Source: Paenibacillus sp. W2I17 (lineage in GTDB: Bacteria; Bacillota; Bacilli; Paenibacillales; Paenibacillaceae). From it: 64,000 nucleotides of DNA. The notes beneath the pieces were generated by a model that saw only the letters and a list, made by a program, of their open reading frames with translations, did not search any database and was not told the DNA's origin. Positions 1 to 9,800 of this stretch are shown here, piece by piece. The translations under genes and the position numbers were made by a program. Positions within the stretch are counted from its first letter, which is position 1. Every line of letters begins with the position of its first letter. The stretch lies in assembly GCF_030815985.1 (NCBI RefSeq), contig NZ_JAUSXM010000001.1, positions 2,542,001-2,606,000 on the forward strand. The letters run 5' to 3'.

Positions 1-895
1 TTTCGATTTCAGTTCGACCGATGGAATAGATTTGAGAAGTGATATATCTAATCTTCAAAACAGGTGGTTTGGAAGACTCACGAGTGTTGAAATAGATCGG
101 CGTGTTGCCGCTAGACTGAATAATCATTCCATCGTTCGAAAGAATACCTTCTCTCCACATTTGAAGTAATGCCATCATATCAAACTCAACATAACGTTCA
201 GTCGTATCCAGGGTATAACTGGACGATAAGAGCTGAATGGAATGAGGTCTGTTCGCATACGTAATCCCGTACTCACGCCACAACGTATCAGGCTGATGCA
301 GCTCAATGTGTGCTCCAGGTGCCAGGGTTCCTGTGTAATATAACCTCAATTTAGCGTCTTCCAGATATAACAGATCAGGTATTCTGGTATCCAAATCACC
401 GAAATGTATAAACGATTCGAATTGCTCTATCTCGTCTCTACCGATCATCATACGCTGTGTATCACCAAAGTTGAGCGTCTGCAGGTGAGTTTGGCTTCGT
501 GTGGTCGCATCAGCAACAGGCTTCAGGTTAACAGTCACACGCGGTGCTTCCAGTAATTCATATTTGCCGTGTGCACGGTTATGTGGTCGAACGTACAAAA
601 TGCCTTCAAGATCAACTTTGGATGCCGCTTGAATGGTTGCGCTCAGATCCCCTTGCGACCTGTACATCACATATAGCGAATTGCTTAATTCCTCTGAACG
701 TCTGACACGTACGGATACATTGGAGACGATCTCGCTAACTTTTCTTGTAGCAGCTATTAGGACCGAAGGCAGTTCTTCATCCACCTGATTGTACAGGATA
801 TACTTTGCTGCAAAACGATTTTCCGGACTTTTAATATGTATATAACTATCTAATAGAGTCTCCCCGTTATTAATTCCACTCACTTCCTGTCTCAT
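1..895 (-). CDS. DNRLRE-like tail protein, 3' end outside window
   Basis: This open frame starts at an ATG at 893-895 and runs off the left edge, so only about 298 N-terminal residues are seen. The second half reads like a DNRLRE domain: a segment of the type DAKLRLYYTGTLAPGA, then TLWREYGITYANRP, and a closing YFNTRESSKPPVLKIRY, which fits the family pattern in which FSSRE-x-NPP-L ends the beta domain. DNRLRE modules occur in secreted and phage surface proteins. The ATG lies 11 bases after the stop of the upstream adhesin gene and has no strong Shine-Dalgarno sequence, so translation may be coupled. It is probably another tail-tip or fibre protein. The family call is by eye and moderate; the start is uncertain. 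Confidence 0.6.
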   Translation of the reverse strand, partial: MRQEVSGINNGETLLDSYIHIKSPENRFAAKYILYNQVDEELPSVLIAATRKVSEIVSNVSVRVRRSEELSNSLYVMYRSQGDLSATIQAASKVDLEGILYVRPHNRAHGKYELLEAPRVTVNLKPVADATTRSQTHLQTLNFGDTQRMMIGRDEIEQFESFIHFGDLDTRIPDLLYLEDAKLRLYYTGTLAPGAHIELHQPDTLWREYGITYANRPHSIQLLSSSYTLDTTERYVEFDMMALLQMWREGILSNDGMIIQSSGNTPIYFNTRESSKPPVLKIRYITSQIYSIGRTEIE

Positions 896-906
896 TGTAT
901 TGAGAG

Positions 907-3012
907 CTACACCCGGTCTGCTGTGACCTTCATTTCAAAATTACCATTTGGGTTCGGCTTGGCATGAATATCCGTTGCGATACGAATATAAAAATCGATG
1001 CTGTCCTCCGGTTGAATCAGACCATAGGTTAGATAATCGATCGGAAGAAACGGGTCGGCCTGTCTGGATAATTGGACGTCAACACCGTCCGTTTCGAATT
1101 TTTTATCCATCTCCAGGTATACATGATCCACAGCATATCCAAGCAAGTTTTTGATTCTGACTTTCTTCGTTAACGTCGTCTGTCCGGCGATGATCACTCC
1201 ATAATCAAGTTGTTTCAAAATACCACCAAAGGTATCTGACAGAAAGTCTCCCGACTCGTCCATAAACATTAATCCTGAATACGATCCGATAAACTTGGTT
1301 TCCCATGAGTCTACTGCACCCCAATAGTCCTGAAATTCAACCTTCAATGTATTCTCTACGCCAAAATTAACATTTCTCTCGTCAATATTGAGTTCCATAT
1401 TGAATGGAGAAGCTGCTAGTCGCGTAAAATTACCATCCGCCGGATAATACGTTTTACCGTTCAACAAGACGCGGTACTTAACCTTGCCTTGATCTGCATC
1501 ATCAAGCACACCTGTTAGTTTGTTACCAGAGAAGGTCAGGTCGATTGTGGCAGTGGTGTTTAACAATTGCAGTGACATATCTCTAAACTCCACCGCATTA
1601 CGCGGTGCATCAACGATCATCTTCACTTCGTCCAGCGAATAGCTGTTTTCATAGTGCTTACTGCTATCGAAGTAGTAGGCAATTCGAGTTAAATCTATTA
1701 GATCCTTTTCAGGGATGGCGTTGAGTGTGTCCAGATTCATTCCTTTTCTTTTGAATAACGTTGTATCCTTGATATCCAGATCAAGCCACTTGTTGAAACG
1801 GTATGTCTTCCATGTGAGCCCTGAGTCGAACGAAGCAGCCATTCTTAATATACCTTCCGGACTGTTCTCCGTTACTTTCGTAGCGACAACTTTCTTCACG
1901 TCTCCATATAACGCTATGTCTGTTGGTTGCACAATTAATTGCTCAAACGGTAGCGCGTTATACATTAGCATCATGTCCCGATTACCTGCAATTACCTCTT
2001 CATCATTCGTCCACGTAACCACGTCAAAATCTCCCTCAAGTTCATCCAATGGGGAGTAGTTAGCCGTGATATTTAGTTCCGCTGACGTTTTGGATGGATC
2101 GTCTGTGTAGTATAGAACATCCACACTGTCACCCAACTCGTCGTAGAGGGTAAAAGGTTCGGTTTCGATTGTAATCGTTGATTCGGTTTGATTTGGGTCA
2201 TCGGTGTATTCAATGATTTTGATCTCATTGTCTTCCCATTCTTCGGCTAATGTAAATGGATCGGTTTCGATTGTAACTGCCGATTCTGTTGCATTGGGAT
2301 CGTCTGTATAATAAAGTACTTCAATATCCTTGTCTGCCCACTCCTCTTCGAGAGTAAAAGGTTCGGTTTCGATGTTAAAGGATGCATTCGAAACTCTTGA
2401 ATCTGTTGTGTAATAACACAATTCTATTTCGCCTACCAACTTCACCCACATGTCTTCTGGAATAGTAGTGATATCATCTATCCCGAATTCTTTATAATCA
2501 TTTTCCGTTGGAATTGCATTAATCAGAGTTGTCCAGTTCGTACCATTGATATATTTATATCGATCGGCATGGAAGACTAGCGTTTTGTACAAGCCAGTAG
2601 CACCAAATTCACCAGAACTATCAATATCAATAGCATCTATCCAAACAATCGCATTTTGATTATTCTTTATCTCAACAGTATGAACTTTATTTACCATACC
2701 TATTTTTTCATAAGTAAGGACCTGATAAACTAACCCGGCATTCTGAGTTGTCTTTTCTTCCACTCCATCAATGAAAATGCTAATATCGCTACTGCCAGTA
2801 GTATATTGAGCGCCGATTATTCTAAGCTTCGTTCCTCTGAATGTAAAAGCAACTTTATCATTAGCAGTTGATGTGAATGTATACGTATTATTGTAAAAAT
2901 CATTACTATTTCCCGATGTCCATGCACCTGAATAAGTAATAGCATTATTATTATTGTCTATTCTTTGCCAACCTGACTCAGCAAGTAGTAGTGCCTGTCC
3001 TATTGTAGCCAT
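907..3012 (-). CDS. Tail adhesin with galactose-binding-like domain and 34-aa tandem repeats
   Basis: 701 residues with a good ribosome binding site (AAAGGAG). Residues 1-137 form a jelly-roll, carbohydrate-binding-like module recognised by ESGWQRID, FRGTKLRIIG, IFIDGVEE, YEKIG and WIDAIDIDSSGE. The same module recurs in the neighbouring genes. Residues about 215-320 contain about three tandem units of 33-34 residues (IETEPFTLEEEW, IETDPFTLAEEW, IETEPFTLYDEL, each followed by a YTDDP turn). The remaining ~380 residues are beta-rich and not assignable. No signal peptide is present, as expected for a particle component. It sits in a run of adhesin genes and is probably a receptor-binding arm of the tail tip. 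The binding target is unknown. Confidence 0.7.
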   Translation of the reverse strand: MATIGQALLLAESGWQRIDNNNNAITYSGAWTSGNSNDFYNNTYTFTSTANDKVAFTFRGTKLRIIGAQYTTGSSDISIFIDGVEEKTTQNAGLVYQVLTYEKIGMVNKVHTVEIKNNQNAIVWIDAIDIDSSGEFGATGLYKTLVFHADRYKYINGTNWTTLINAIPTENDYKEFGIDDITTIPEDMWVKLVGEIELCYYTTDSRVSNASFNIETEPFTLEEEWADKDIEVLYYTDDPNATESAVTIETDPFTLAEEWEDNEIKIIEYTDDPNQTESTITIETEPFTLYDELGDSVDVLYYTDDPSKTSAELNITANYSPLDELEGDFDVVTWTNDEEVIAGNRDMMLMYNALPFEQLIVQPTDIALYGDVKKVVATKVTENSPEGILRMAASFDSGLTWKTYRFNKWLDLDIKDTTLFKRKGMNLDTLNAIPEKDLIDLTRIAYYFDSSKHYENSYSLDEVKMIVDAPRNAVEFRDMSLQLLNTTATIDLTFSGNKLTGVLDDADQGKVKYRVLLNGKTYYPADGNFTRLAASPFNMELNIDERNVNFGVENTLKVEFQDYWGAVDSWETKFIGSYSGLMFMDESGDFLSDTFGGILKQLDYGVIIAGQTTLTKKVRIKNLLGYAVDHVYLEMDKKFETDGVDVQLSRQADPFLPIDYLTYGLIQPEDSIDFYIRIATDIHAKPNPNGNFEMKVTADRV

Positions 3013-3062
3013 TCTTTCAACACTCCTTTCTAAATTCTAAATCAAACAATCATTTCACATCG

Positions 3063-4232
3063 TTATGTGATTGATGCCTTCTTGATTGGTATTTTTAATG
3101 TGTCTATTTTTTGTTTAAAGACTTTTCCTGAACCTAATTGAGAGTTGTATTGAACAATAAATCTTTGTTCAAACATTTTGGAATTGGCTAGATCAATAGA
3201 AGTTCCTTTATTCATACCGTGATTAAAGAATATTTGTTCTAATGGGTTAGGAAGCTTTACTAACCTAGAGGGTGTGAATTCAAACATTTTCAATTCATTG
3301 ATTAATGTATAGTTAACATTCCCTCCATTGGCAGTCCAATTAATACGATACATTTTATAACTGTCTGTTTTGTTGATGTCGATAAGGTATTCTTTGTCTG
3401 TTAAAACTGTTACCCATGTCTGATCTGCTCTCGCATCTAAAACAGTCCAATTCACACCATCATTAGAACCTTCAAAAGTCCAGTTCTTAGGCATTATACT
3501 CGTTTCGTTTAGAGTGCTGGTGCTTCTTAAAGTATATTTTCCTATCCTAATAGGCTTATCAAACTCATACCCTAAATGTCCAATTCCACCCGTTCCACTT
3601 GCACTGAGATAATAACTATTATCAGCACTATCAAATGCTTTCCAAGCATCAAATCCAGAAGAATTTATACTACCAGCAAATGCTCTACCATTAGAAGAAG
3701 TATTGGATGTCATTAGTGGAACAGCAGTACTTACTCCAGTGATTTCAGGAGCAACGCTACAATATTCGCCTCCAGATGAAATCAAGAATTTATTCAAACC
3801 TGAAACAATTTCACCGTTAGAGTCGATGTCTATGGCATCAATAGAGAAGTTATTGTTTGTACTTGTTGTTGTTAACTTTACTTTGTGAAAACCATATTGT
3901 AAGTTTAGTCTTTCGAATACAATTACCCTGTATTTGTTTGTAGAGTTATTTGGATTGTATGAAGATATAACCCCATCCAATTCTACTGTTACGTTATTCA
4001 CTCTGTTTGACCAATACATATCAATTATTCTTAACTTTGTTCCATAGAAATAGAATTCGATTGAATTTGTTGTTGCTCCACTCAGAGTAAAGTAATGAGC
4101 TGTTCCTGCATACGTATTTGGATCTCCCGTAACAGAAAGCCAGTTGCCATTGTATTTGATGCTCTTATTTGCATCATCAACTCTTTGCCACCCAGATTCG
4201 GGATTGAGCAGTTGATCTCCTACTGTTGCCAT
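3063..4232 (-). CDS. Tail adhesin: galactose-binding-like plus F5/8C-like domain
   Basis: 389 residues, ATG with AAAAGGAG upstream. Residues 1-140 repeat the galactose-binding-like module of the neighbouring adhesins (ESGWQRVDD, YGTKLRIIDM, VELDGV, SIDAIDIDSNGE). Residues about 165-320 look like a discoidin / F5/8 type C domain (AWKAFDSADNSYY, LGYEFDKPIRIGKYTLR, PKNWTFEGSNDGVNWTVLD, YKMYRINW, LKMFE). The last ~65 residues (FFNHGMNKG ... LGSGKVFKQKID) are shared with three other adhesins and may be an attachment or assembly domain. Both binding folds usually recognise sugars. No catalytic motif is visible. Confidence 0.75.
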   Translation of the reverse strand: MATVGDQLLNPESGWQRVDDANKSIKYNGNWLSVTGDPNTYAGTAHYFTLSGATTNSIEFYFYGTKLRIIDMYWSNRVNNVTVELDGVISSYNPNNSTNKYRVIVFERLNLQYGFHKVKLTTTSTNNNFSIDAIDIDSNGEIVSGLNKFLISSGGEYCSVAPEITGVSTAVPLMTSNTSSNGRAFAGSINSSGFDAWKAFDSADNSYYLSASGTGGIGHLGYEFDKPIRIGKYTLRSTSTLNETSIMPKNWTFEGSNDGVNWTVLDARADQTWVTVLTDKEYLIDINKTDSYKMYRINWTANGGNVNYTLINELKMFEFTPSRLVKLPNPLEQIFFNHGMNKGTSIDLANSKMFEQRFIVQYNSQLGSGKVFKQKIDTLKIPIKKASIT

Positions 4233-4249
4233 TCAACTCATCTCCTTTT

Positions 4250-4281
4250 AAAATAAATAGAACACACCATATAGATGTGTT
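4250..4281 (-). terminator. Terminator-like hairpin after the SPRY adhesin gene
   Basis: AACACACC (4261-4268) pairs with GATGTGTT (4274-4281) with one mismatch, before a U-rich tail. It shares about 35 bases with the hairpin region at 5576-5613, including the end of the coding region. Confidence 0.55.
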
Positions 4282-4291
4282 CCTCATAAAT

Positions 4292-5515
4292 TTAGCCTAA
4301 TATAATTTTTTTTGCTCTATGCTTCTCCCTGTCGATTGGTTGTCTGAAGAGTTTGCCTGATCCTAGCGGAATTGAATCTTCATTAATATGTTGTTTAACA
4401 TTCAACACTTCAACTGTATCGATTTGAAATCCTTTGTCCATACCATTCCGAATATAACTTCCCTCGCTAGAAGGGAATTCTAATAAAATAGAAGGCATTA
4501 ATCCATAAAACTGAACAAAAGGAATACTTATCCATTCATTGCCACTAGTCGCTAATGTTGCTTCTATTTTATAATAATTATAAATTTTTTCATTTTTAAT
4601 ATCAAATGTTTGATAAGTAGTTGTATTTGAAACCAATGCTGTTTGTGTATCTAGCGTATCCCAAGTTGTACCATTGTTAGAAGCCATAAATTTAAATGTT
4701 CTCAGTCCAGCTAAAAATGAATATCTCTTAACACACACAGGATCATTGAATCTGTAGCCTATATATACTGGTTTTGAAGAAACTGGTATGAAGTTAGTTG
4801 TATAAACAGTAGTATCATCATTGTCAAAAACCTTCCATGTGTAACCTGTTGAATAACTTGCTGATCCAATAACGCTACCAGCTGCATTATCATAGCCATC
4901 CATCAACGGAATTAAGGGTTTGCCAACCTTTTTGTACAATGAATATGTCGTATCTTCAGATGAAATCAAAAATTTATTAAAAACTTCAAATGCGTATGGC
5001 TGATACCCATTTGGAATAGGATGTGCAAATGAAGTAGCTCCAAAATTAAAAGTAACTGTTTGACCTATCGTACTAGCTTTTATATATGGTATTACTTGAT
5101 TATCTCCCATAAAGGTTTTAATGTCAGTGTGAGAAACCCCTAAGCTAACACCATTTTTCCAAAACTCTAAGATACCATTATCTAAATCAAGTAATACGGA
5201 TATAATGTCATTTGCAGTTAAACTTGTTCCATATCCAGTTAATTCCGGGTATTTCGCGCCACTGTAAGCATAGTATCCTCTGTAGTTCGAACTAACAGCA
5301 ACACTAATAGGTTGACTTGATAAAGACACACCAAAATGATAATTAGCATTACCACTGATATGCTTAACTTCCCAATACCATTTTCCTGTGCTTTTTCCTT
5401 TGTTTGCACGAATACCATCGGAACTAGTAGTAGAAATAAATGTTAAATCTCCATTGCTTAGATTAGGACTTCCAACTTTGTCAGATGGATTCAGTGTTAC
5501 TTTTATTGATCCCAT
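4292..5515 (-). CDS. Tail adhesin with SPRY and F5/8C-like domains
   Basis: 407 residues, preceded by AAGGAGGGTAAAGTA-ATG. Residues about 10-170 form a SPRY-type beta sandwich: GKWYWEVKHISGNANYHFGVS, a YSG turn, GDIISVLLDLDNGILEFWKNG-like core and VTFNFGATSFAHPIPNGYQPYAF at the end. Residues about 195-345 resemble an F5/8C domain with a weaker match (AWKVFDNDD, IGYRFNDPVCVKRYSF, FKFMASNNGTTWDTLDTQ). The C-terminal ~60 residues carry the same docking-like module as the other adhesins (IRNGMDKG, LGSGKLFRQPID). SPRY is best known as a protein-binding domain. In a tail adhesin it may bind a protein or sugar on the target cell. A hairpin with a T-rich tail follows the stop codon. Confidence 0.72.
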   Translation of the reverse strand: MGSIKVTLNPSDKVGSPNLSNGDLTFISTTSSDGIRANKGKSTGKWYWEVKHISGNANYHFGVSLSSQPISVAVSSNYRGYYAYSGAKYPELTGYGTSLTANDIISVLLDLDNGILEFWKNGVSLGVSHTDIKTFMGDNQVIPYIKASTIGQTVTFNFGATSFAHPIPNGYQPYAFEVFNKFLISSEDTTYSLYKKVGKPLIPLMDGYDNAAGSVIGSASYSTGYTWKVFDNDDTTVYTTNFIPVSSKPVYIGYRFNDPVCVKRYSFLAGLRTFKFMASNNGTTWDTLDTQTALVSNTTTYQTFDIKNEKIYNYYKIEATLATSGNEWISIPFVQFYGLMPSILLEFPSSEGSYIRNGMDKGFQIDTVEVLNVKQHINEDSIPLGSGKLFRQPIDREKHRAKKIILG

Positions 5516-5561
5516 TACTTTACCCTCCTTATCCGTACATCACCATATTTCATATTTTCTT

Positions 5562-5594
5562 TCAAAACAAACAAGACACATCATATAGATGTGT
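5562..5594 (-). terminator. Terminator-like hairpin after the 382-aa adhesin gene
   Basis: ACACATC (5576-5582) pairs with GATGTGT (5588-5594); the U-rich tail is moderate. A near copy lies at 4261-4281. Confidence 0.6.
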
Positions 5595-5605
5595 TCCTCG
5601 TAAAT

Positions 5606-6754
5606 TTAGCCAAGCGTAATTTTATCTACTCGGCGTTTTGACATATCAACTGTGTGTTCGAAGGTTTTAACTGATTCATGAACAATAGAATTAGATTCAA
5701 TAGGCTTAACACCGTTAAACTGTGTTGGATTAATTGTTGGTTCCATACCATAATTCATAAAGGTTTGTTCTGATTGGTTGGATAGTTTCAATAGTTTAAA
5801 TGGTATTCTTTCATACATCTTAAACTCGCGGATGATGACATACCCGCCACCATTATTAGAACTCCAATTAAGCCTATACATTTTATAACTATTTGTTTTA
5901 TTAATATCAATAGAATACTCTTTATCTGTATTGTTCGCTGTCCATGTTTGATTTACTTGTGTATCTAACACAGTCCAAACTACTCCATCGTTACTACCTT
6001 CAAAAGTCCAATCTTTGGGAGCGAACAAAATAGTGTTTGCGGTTAGTGTGTATCTTCCTATAACGACACGTTTGCTAAACTCATAACCCAAATGCCCTGT
6101 TTTAATTGAGTTCTGACTATAGTAATCACCTACATTTCTATCAAACGCTTTCCAAGGCTCATAGCCAGTGCCATAAATACTACTTGCAAAAGCAATACCG
6201 CTAGGAGTGGTATTGGATGTCATTTGTGGGATTGCTGTTTCTGTCGCATAAACTGTTGGTGCTACTGAATAAGTTTTGCTATTAGATGAAAGTAAGATTT
6301 TTCTATAATGTACATACTCTAAAAATTCAAATTCTTGAACCCTCATTGAATATGTTCCCGAAGTGAAATTAACCCTATAGTACCTATATGAATTTGAATT
6401 ATTTATATCATATTGATTTTTACCATTTGTATTCCACACAACAGAGTTTTGTGAATCTAATATCACCTGTTCTCCTGAAAATAAACCAGTATTACTTGCT
6501 TCTAAGTTAAATCCAGTAGGTGGTACTGCTGTATCTATAGCTATAGAATATCTTGAAACTTTGACTTGATTGCCGAAGTCAACCCTGAACCAACATGATG
6601 GAGCTTTCGCATTTGTACTCCAATAAGTAGAAGAGTTTTTATCGACTGCATACCATACCAATCCACTGGTCACTTGTTCGTTAGCTTGAACAGCGTATGG
6701 TGTGGGTACGTTTACCGCAGTCATTGCAGGGAGCAAATCTTTATAATACCCCAT
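5606..6754 (-). CDS. Tail adhesin with two F5/8C-like domains
   Basis: 382 residues, ATG preceded by AAAGGAG. It contains two tandem discoidin-like domains. The first (about 5-150) has NSSTYWSTNAKAPSCWFRVDFG and YRYYRVNF. The second (about 160-310) has EPWKAFDRNVGDYYS, LGYEFSKRVVIGRYTL, PKDWTFEGSNDGVVWTVLD and YKMYRLNW, very close to the domain of the 3063-4232 gene. The last ~65 residues (FMNYGMEP ... KRRVDKITLG) are the shared C-terminal module in a diverged form that lacks the LGSGK motif. It is probably a paralogue produced by duplication within the array. Confidence 0.72.
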   Translation of the reverse strand: MGYYKDLLPAMTAVNVPTPYAVQANEQVTSGLVWYAVDKNSSTYWSTNAKAPSCWFRVDFGNQVKVSRYSIAIDTAVPPTGFNLEASNTGLFSGEQVILDSQNSVVWNTNGKNQYDINNSNSYRYYRVNFTSGTYSMRVQEFEFLEYVHYRKILLSSNSKTYSVAPTVYATETAIPQMTSNTTPSGIAFASSIYGTGYEPWKAFDRNVGDYYSQNSIKTGHLGYEFSKRVVIGRYTLTANTILFAPKDWTFEGSNDGVVWTVLDTQVNQTWTANNTDKEYSIDINKTNSYKMYRLNWSSNNGGGYVIIREFKMYERIPFKLLKLSNQSEQTFMNYGMEPTINPTQFNGVKPIESNSIVHESVKTFEHTVDMSKRRVDKITLG

Positions 6755-6789
6755 AAACGATTCTCCTTTCTAGACAACATCATTATTTT

Positions 6790-6826
6790 AAAAACAAAAA
6801 GAAGTAGAGCATCTAAGCCCTACTTC
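6790..6826 (-). terminator. Terminator overlapping the large adhesin stop codon
   Basis: GAAGTAGAGC (6801-6810) pairs with GCCCTACTTC (6817-6826) with one mismatch; the minus strand continues UUUUUGUUUUU. The next gene starts about 36 bases later. Confidence 0.75.
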
Positions 6827-9800
6827 ACACTTACACTTGTTATTTCGAAATACTTTTTTAGATCGATTCTTTCTTTAAATAACTTGCCTGATCCTAGCGA
6901 TCCGTTGGCAGTCATGGTCTGAACGAAAACTTCGTTCTTCCTATCAAATACAGATAGATCATCCATTCCGTCATTAATAAAAGTGTCTTCTGAAGGCAAA
7001 GTTGCGGATATTGTATTCCATCCAACTACTTCACCTTTTGGTGTTTTCTCAAACATTTTCAACTCTGCAATTACTGTTATTGTTGCATTCCCCTGATTGG
7101 CACTCACATTAACTCTGTAATAGGTGTAAGCATCTGAGTTATTAATTCTATACTCTTCTACCGATCCTCTCGCTAAAGTTGCATTGTTTGTTTGAGTGTC
7201 CAAAACAACCCAACTGACACCATCATTAGATCCTTCAAATATCCATGTTTTTGGCGGCTCACCAGTAGCATAATAGGTGACATTAGTCCTCATGGCTAGA
7301 GAATACTTATATATAATCTTCTTAGTTGGGAATTGATATTGCAACCAACTTATAGGCGTTAAAGAAGCCCATCCATATCGTTCATCCTGAATGCCATTGA
7401 ATGCTTGATATGCATCAAAGCTTGCACTGTTAATGCTACTAGCACTTGCAATACCTGATGGAGAAGTGTTTGATGTTATAACTGGAATTGCGTTATCATT
7501 CGACTCTATAAAAACTTTTGGCGCATATTTTTTATAGGCTCCATCATGTTTGACGAAGGATTTAAACATTGGCAAAGTTTCTAGTTCTACTAATGGTCTA
7601 TATCCATTTGTAGTTATTGTGGTATCCGAAGTTAGCCATGCATTTGCAGATGTACCGCCACGTCTAACCCTATTTGCGCTAGCTCCCGGATTAGTTGTAC
7701 TAGTCCAAGAATATCTCACATCCCAATTCCAAACATTATTGTCTCCTGCAACTATCGATCCATTAAGAGTGGAGTTAACTATATATTTATCCCACTCATT
7801 TTCTTTGTCAGTAGAGGATATGCCACCAGTCAATAAGCGAGAAATGAAATTGTATCCTGTAATATCCATATTAATGGGGACACCAAAAACCAAACCGCTA
7901 CTACTCAAAGTATTCCACGAAATACTATGCTGAATGTTCCTATCGGCAATAAGTCGCTTTCGACTATTCCAGTCTTCTACCATAATAAAATAGAAGTCTC
8001 CATTTGGCGTTGCTGAACCTATGGAAGAGATAAAATCAGAGGTTTCTTTGCCAAGTCTGCCGAATGAACCAACAGCTCCTGAAGTCGCAACATAATTACA
8101 TCTGATGCGTTTACCAACCTCAAGTTCTCCAACACTTGTTACTTCATCTGGATGAAATAACCGACCTGTGGAATCAATATCAATTGCATCGAAATGCCAA
8201 TAGCTAGATGATCCATTACAATCTATAACTACATCGTGATAACCTTCTATGAGATTTGTCTTCTCATAGCAAAGCATTTGAGAGACATTAGCAGAGGAAG
8301 TCGAAGAGAAGGTTTCAGATTGTCCATTAATAGTAATTCTTATTGACATATTATAATTCGGGTCGCCATAACCTATAAATCTAAGTTTCGATCCAAAAAA
8401 TCTAAAGCGAATTTCACCATCAGTTAAGGTGCTATTAAAATAAATAGAACTTCCCTTCCATAGACTTGCATTAGAGAAAGTTGTCCATTTCCCATTTATA
8501 ATAAATTGAGGGTCAAGATTATCATACCTTCTCCAACCCTCATCTGGTGTAGTCAATTGGGTTCCAATAAGTCTTACCATGCGTCCAGTTACATTAATGT
8601 CTATTGCATCAATATGAAAATTACCTGTGCCACTAACTTTTTTAACTATAACCTCATGAACCCCATCAGTTAAACCTAATTGTTCAAAAGCGATCCTTTG
8701 AGGTTGATATTGAATAGAAGAAGATGAAGTTGTTAGGTCGATATATTTTATTACTCCATCAATGCTAACTTCAACATTTGTATCATATGCGCTACCATAC
8801 TCTGCAATGAGTCTAAGCTTGTCTCCTGTAAAAGAAAATTTTATATAATTCCCAATTACATTGCTATACCTAACTGAGCCACCTTCAAATACACGCCCCG
8901 TGGAATTCGTTACTGTCTTCCAATCTGTACCCAAATACAGTGCGTAGTTATCCGTGTCATACCTCTTCCACTCTGGCTCTGGTGTTGTCAGTTGTTGTCC
9001 GACACGTGCTACCAAATAACCGTTATCATCAATATCTACAGCATCAATATCCAACCTCCAATCTCCGTTCGTTCCGCTGATAAGATTAACTTCATGAATA
9101 CCTAATGGTAGATTGGTTTTTTCATAGGTTACTTTCTGTCTTTCGTCTGCTGTTGTTGGCATTCTTGGATTAAACTTCTCAGTTACTCCATCAATGACCA
9201 CTGAAATATCATTTGCAAAAGCCGGACCTATGCTTGAAATTAGTCTAAATTTGGTTCCGTAAAATTTAAACCTAATTTCAGTGTCACCTTTTCCTTGAGA
9301 TGTATAGTGATGACTATTATTGTAAATACCTTGATTTGCCCCTGTATAAGCAATCCAATTCGCTCCAAGATAAGCAAAAGCATCGTGTGTATCATCAAAT
9401 CTTCTCCATCCTGTTTCAGGGGAGGTTAGAGCGTGTCCATACAGATACCCCGTTTCATCAATATCTATAGCATCTAAAGTGAAATTTATCCGATTATGAC
9501 CTGTTGCAATAGTAACCGTGTGAACTGCAAGAGGTAATCCAGTCTTTTCATACACTATGGATTGCTGAAGGTTAGGGGAACCTACTGCACGAAACGCACT
9601 ATACATCTCTGTTACACCATCTATCGTGATAGAGTTATCAGAATGCCTATCTGAGTAAAAGTCAGAGATAATCCTAAGCTTTGTTCCGAAAAAAGAAAAT
9701 GTAACATAGTTATTGTCGACAGCTCGGCTAGTTACTCTTATACTGCCACCATAATAAACTGTATTGGATGGGGATGGGGTGGTCCAAGTTCCTGTATACT

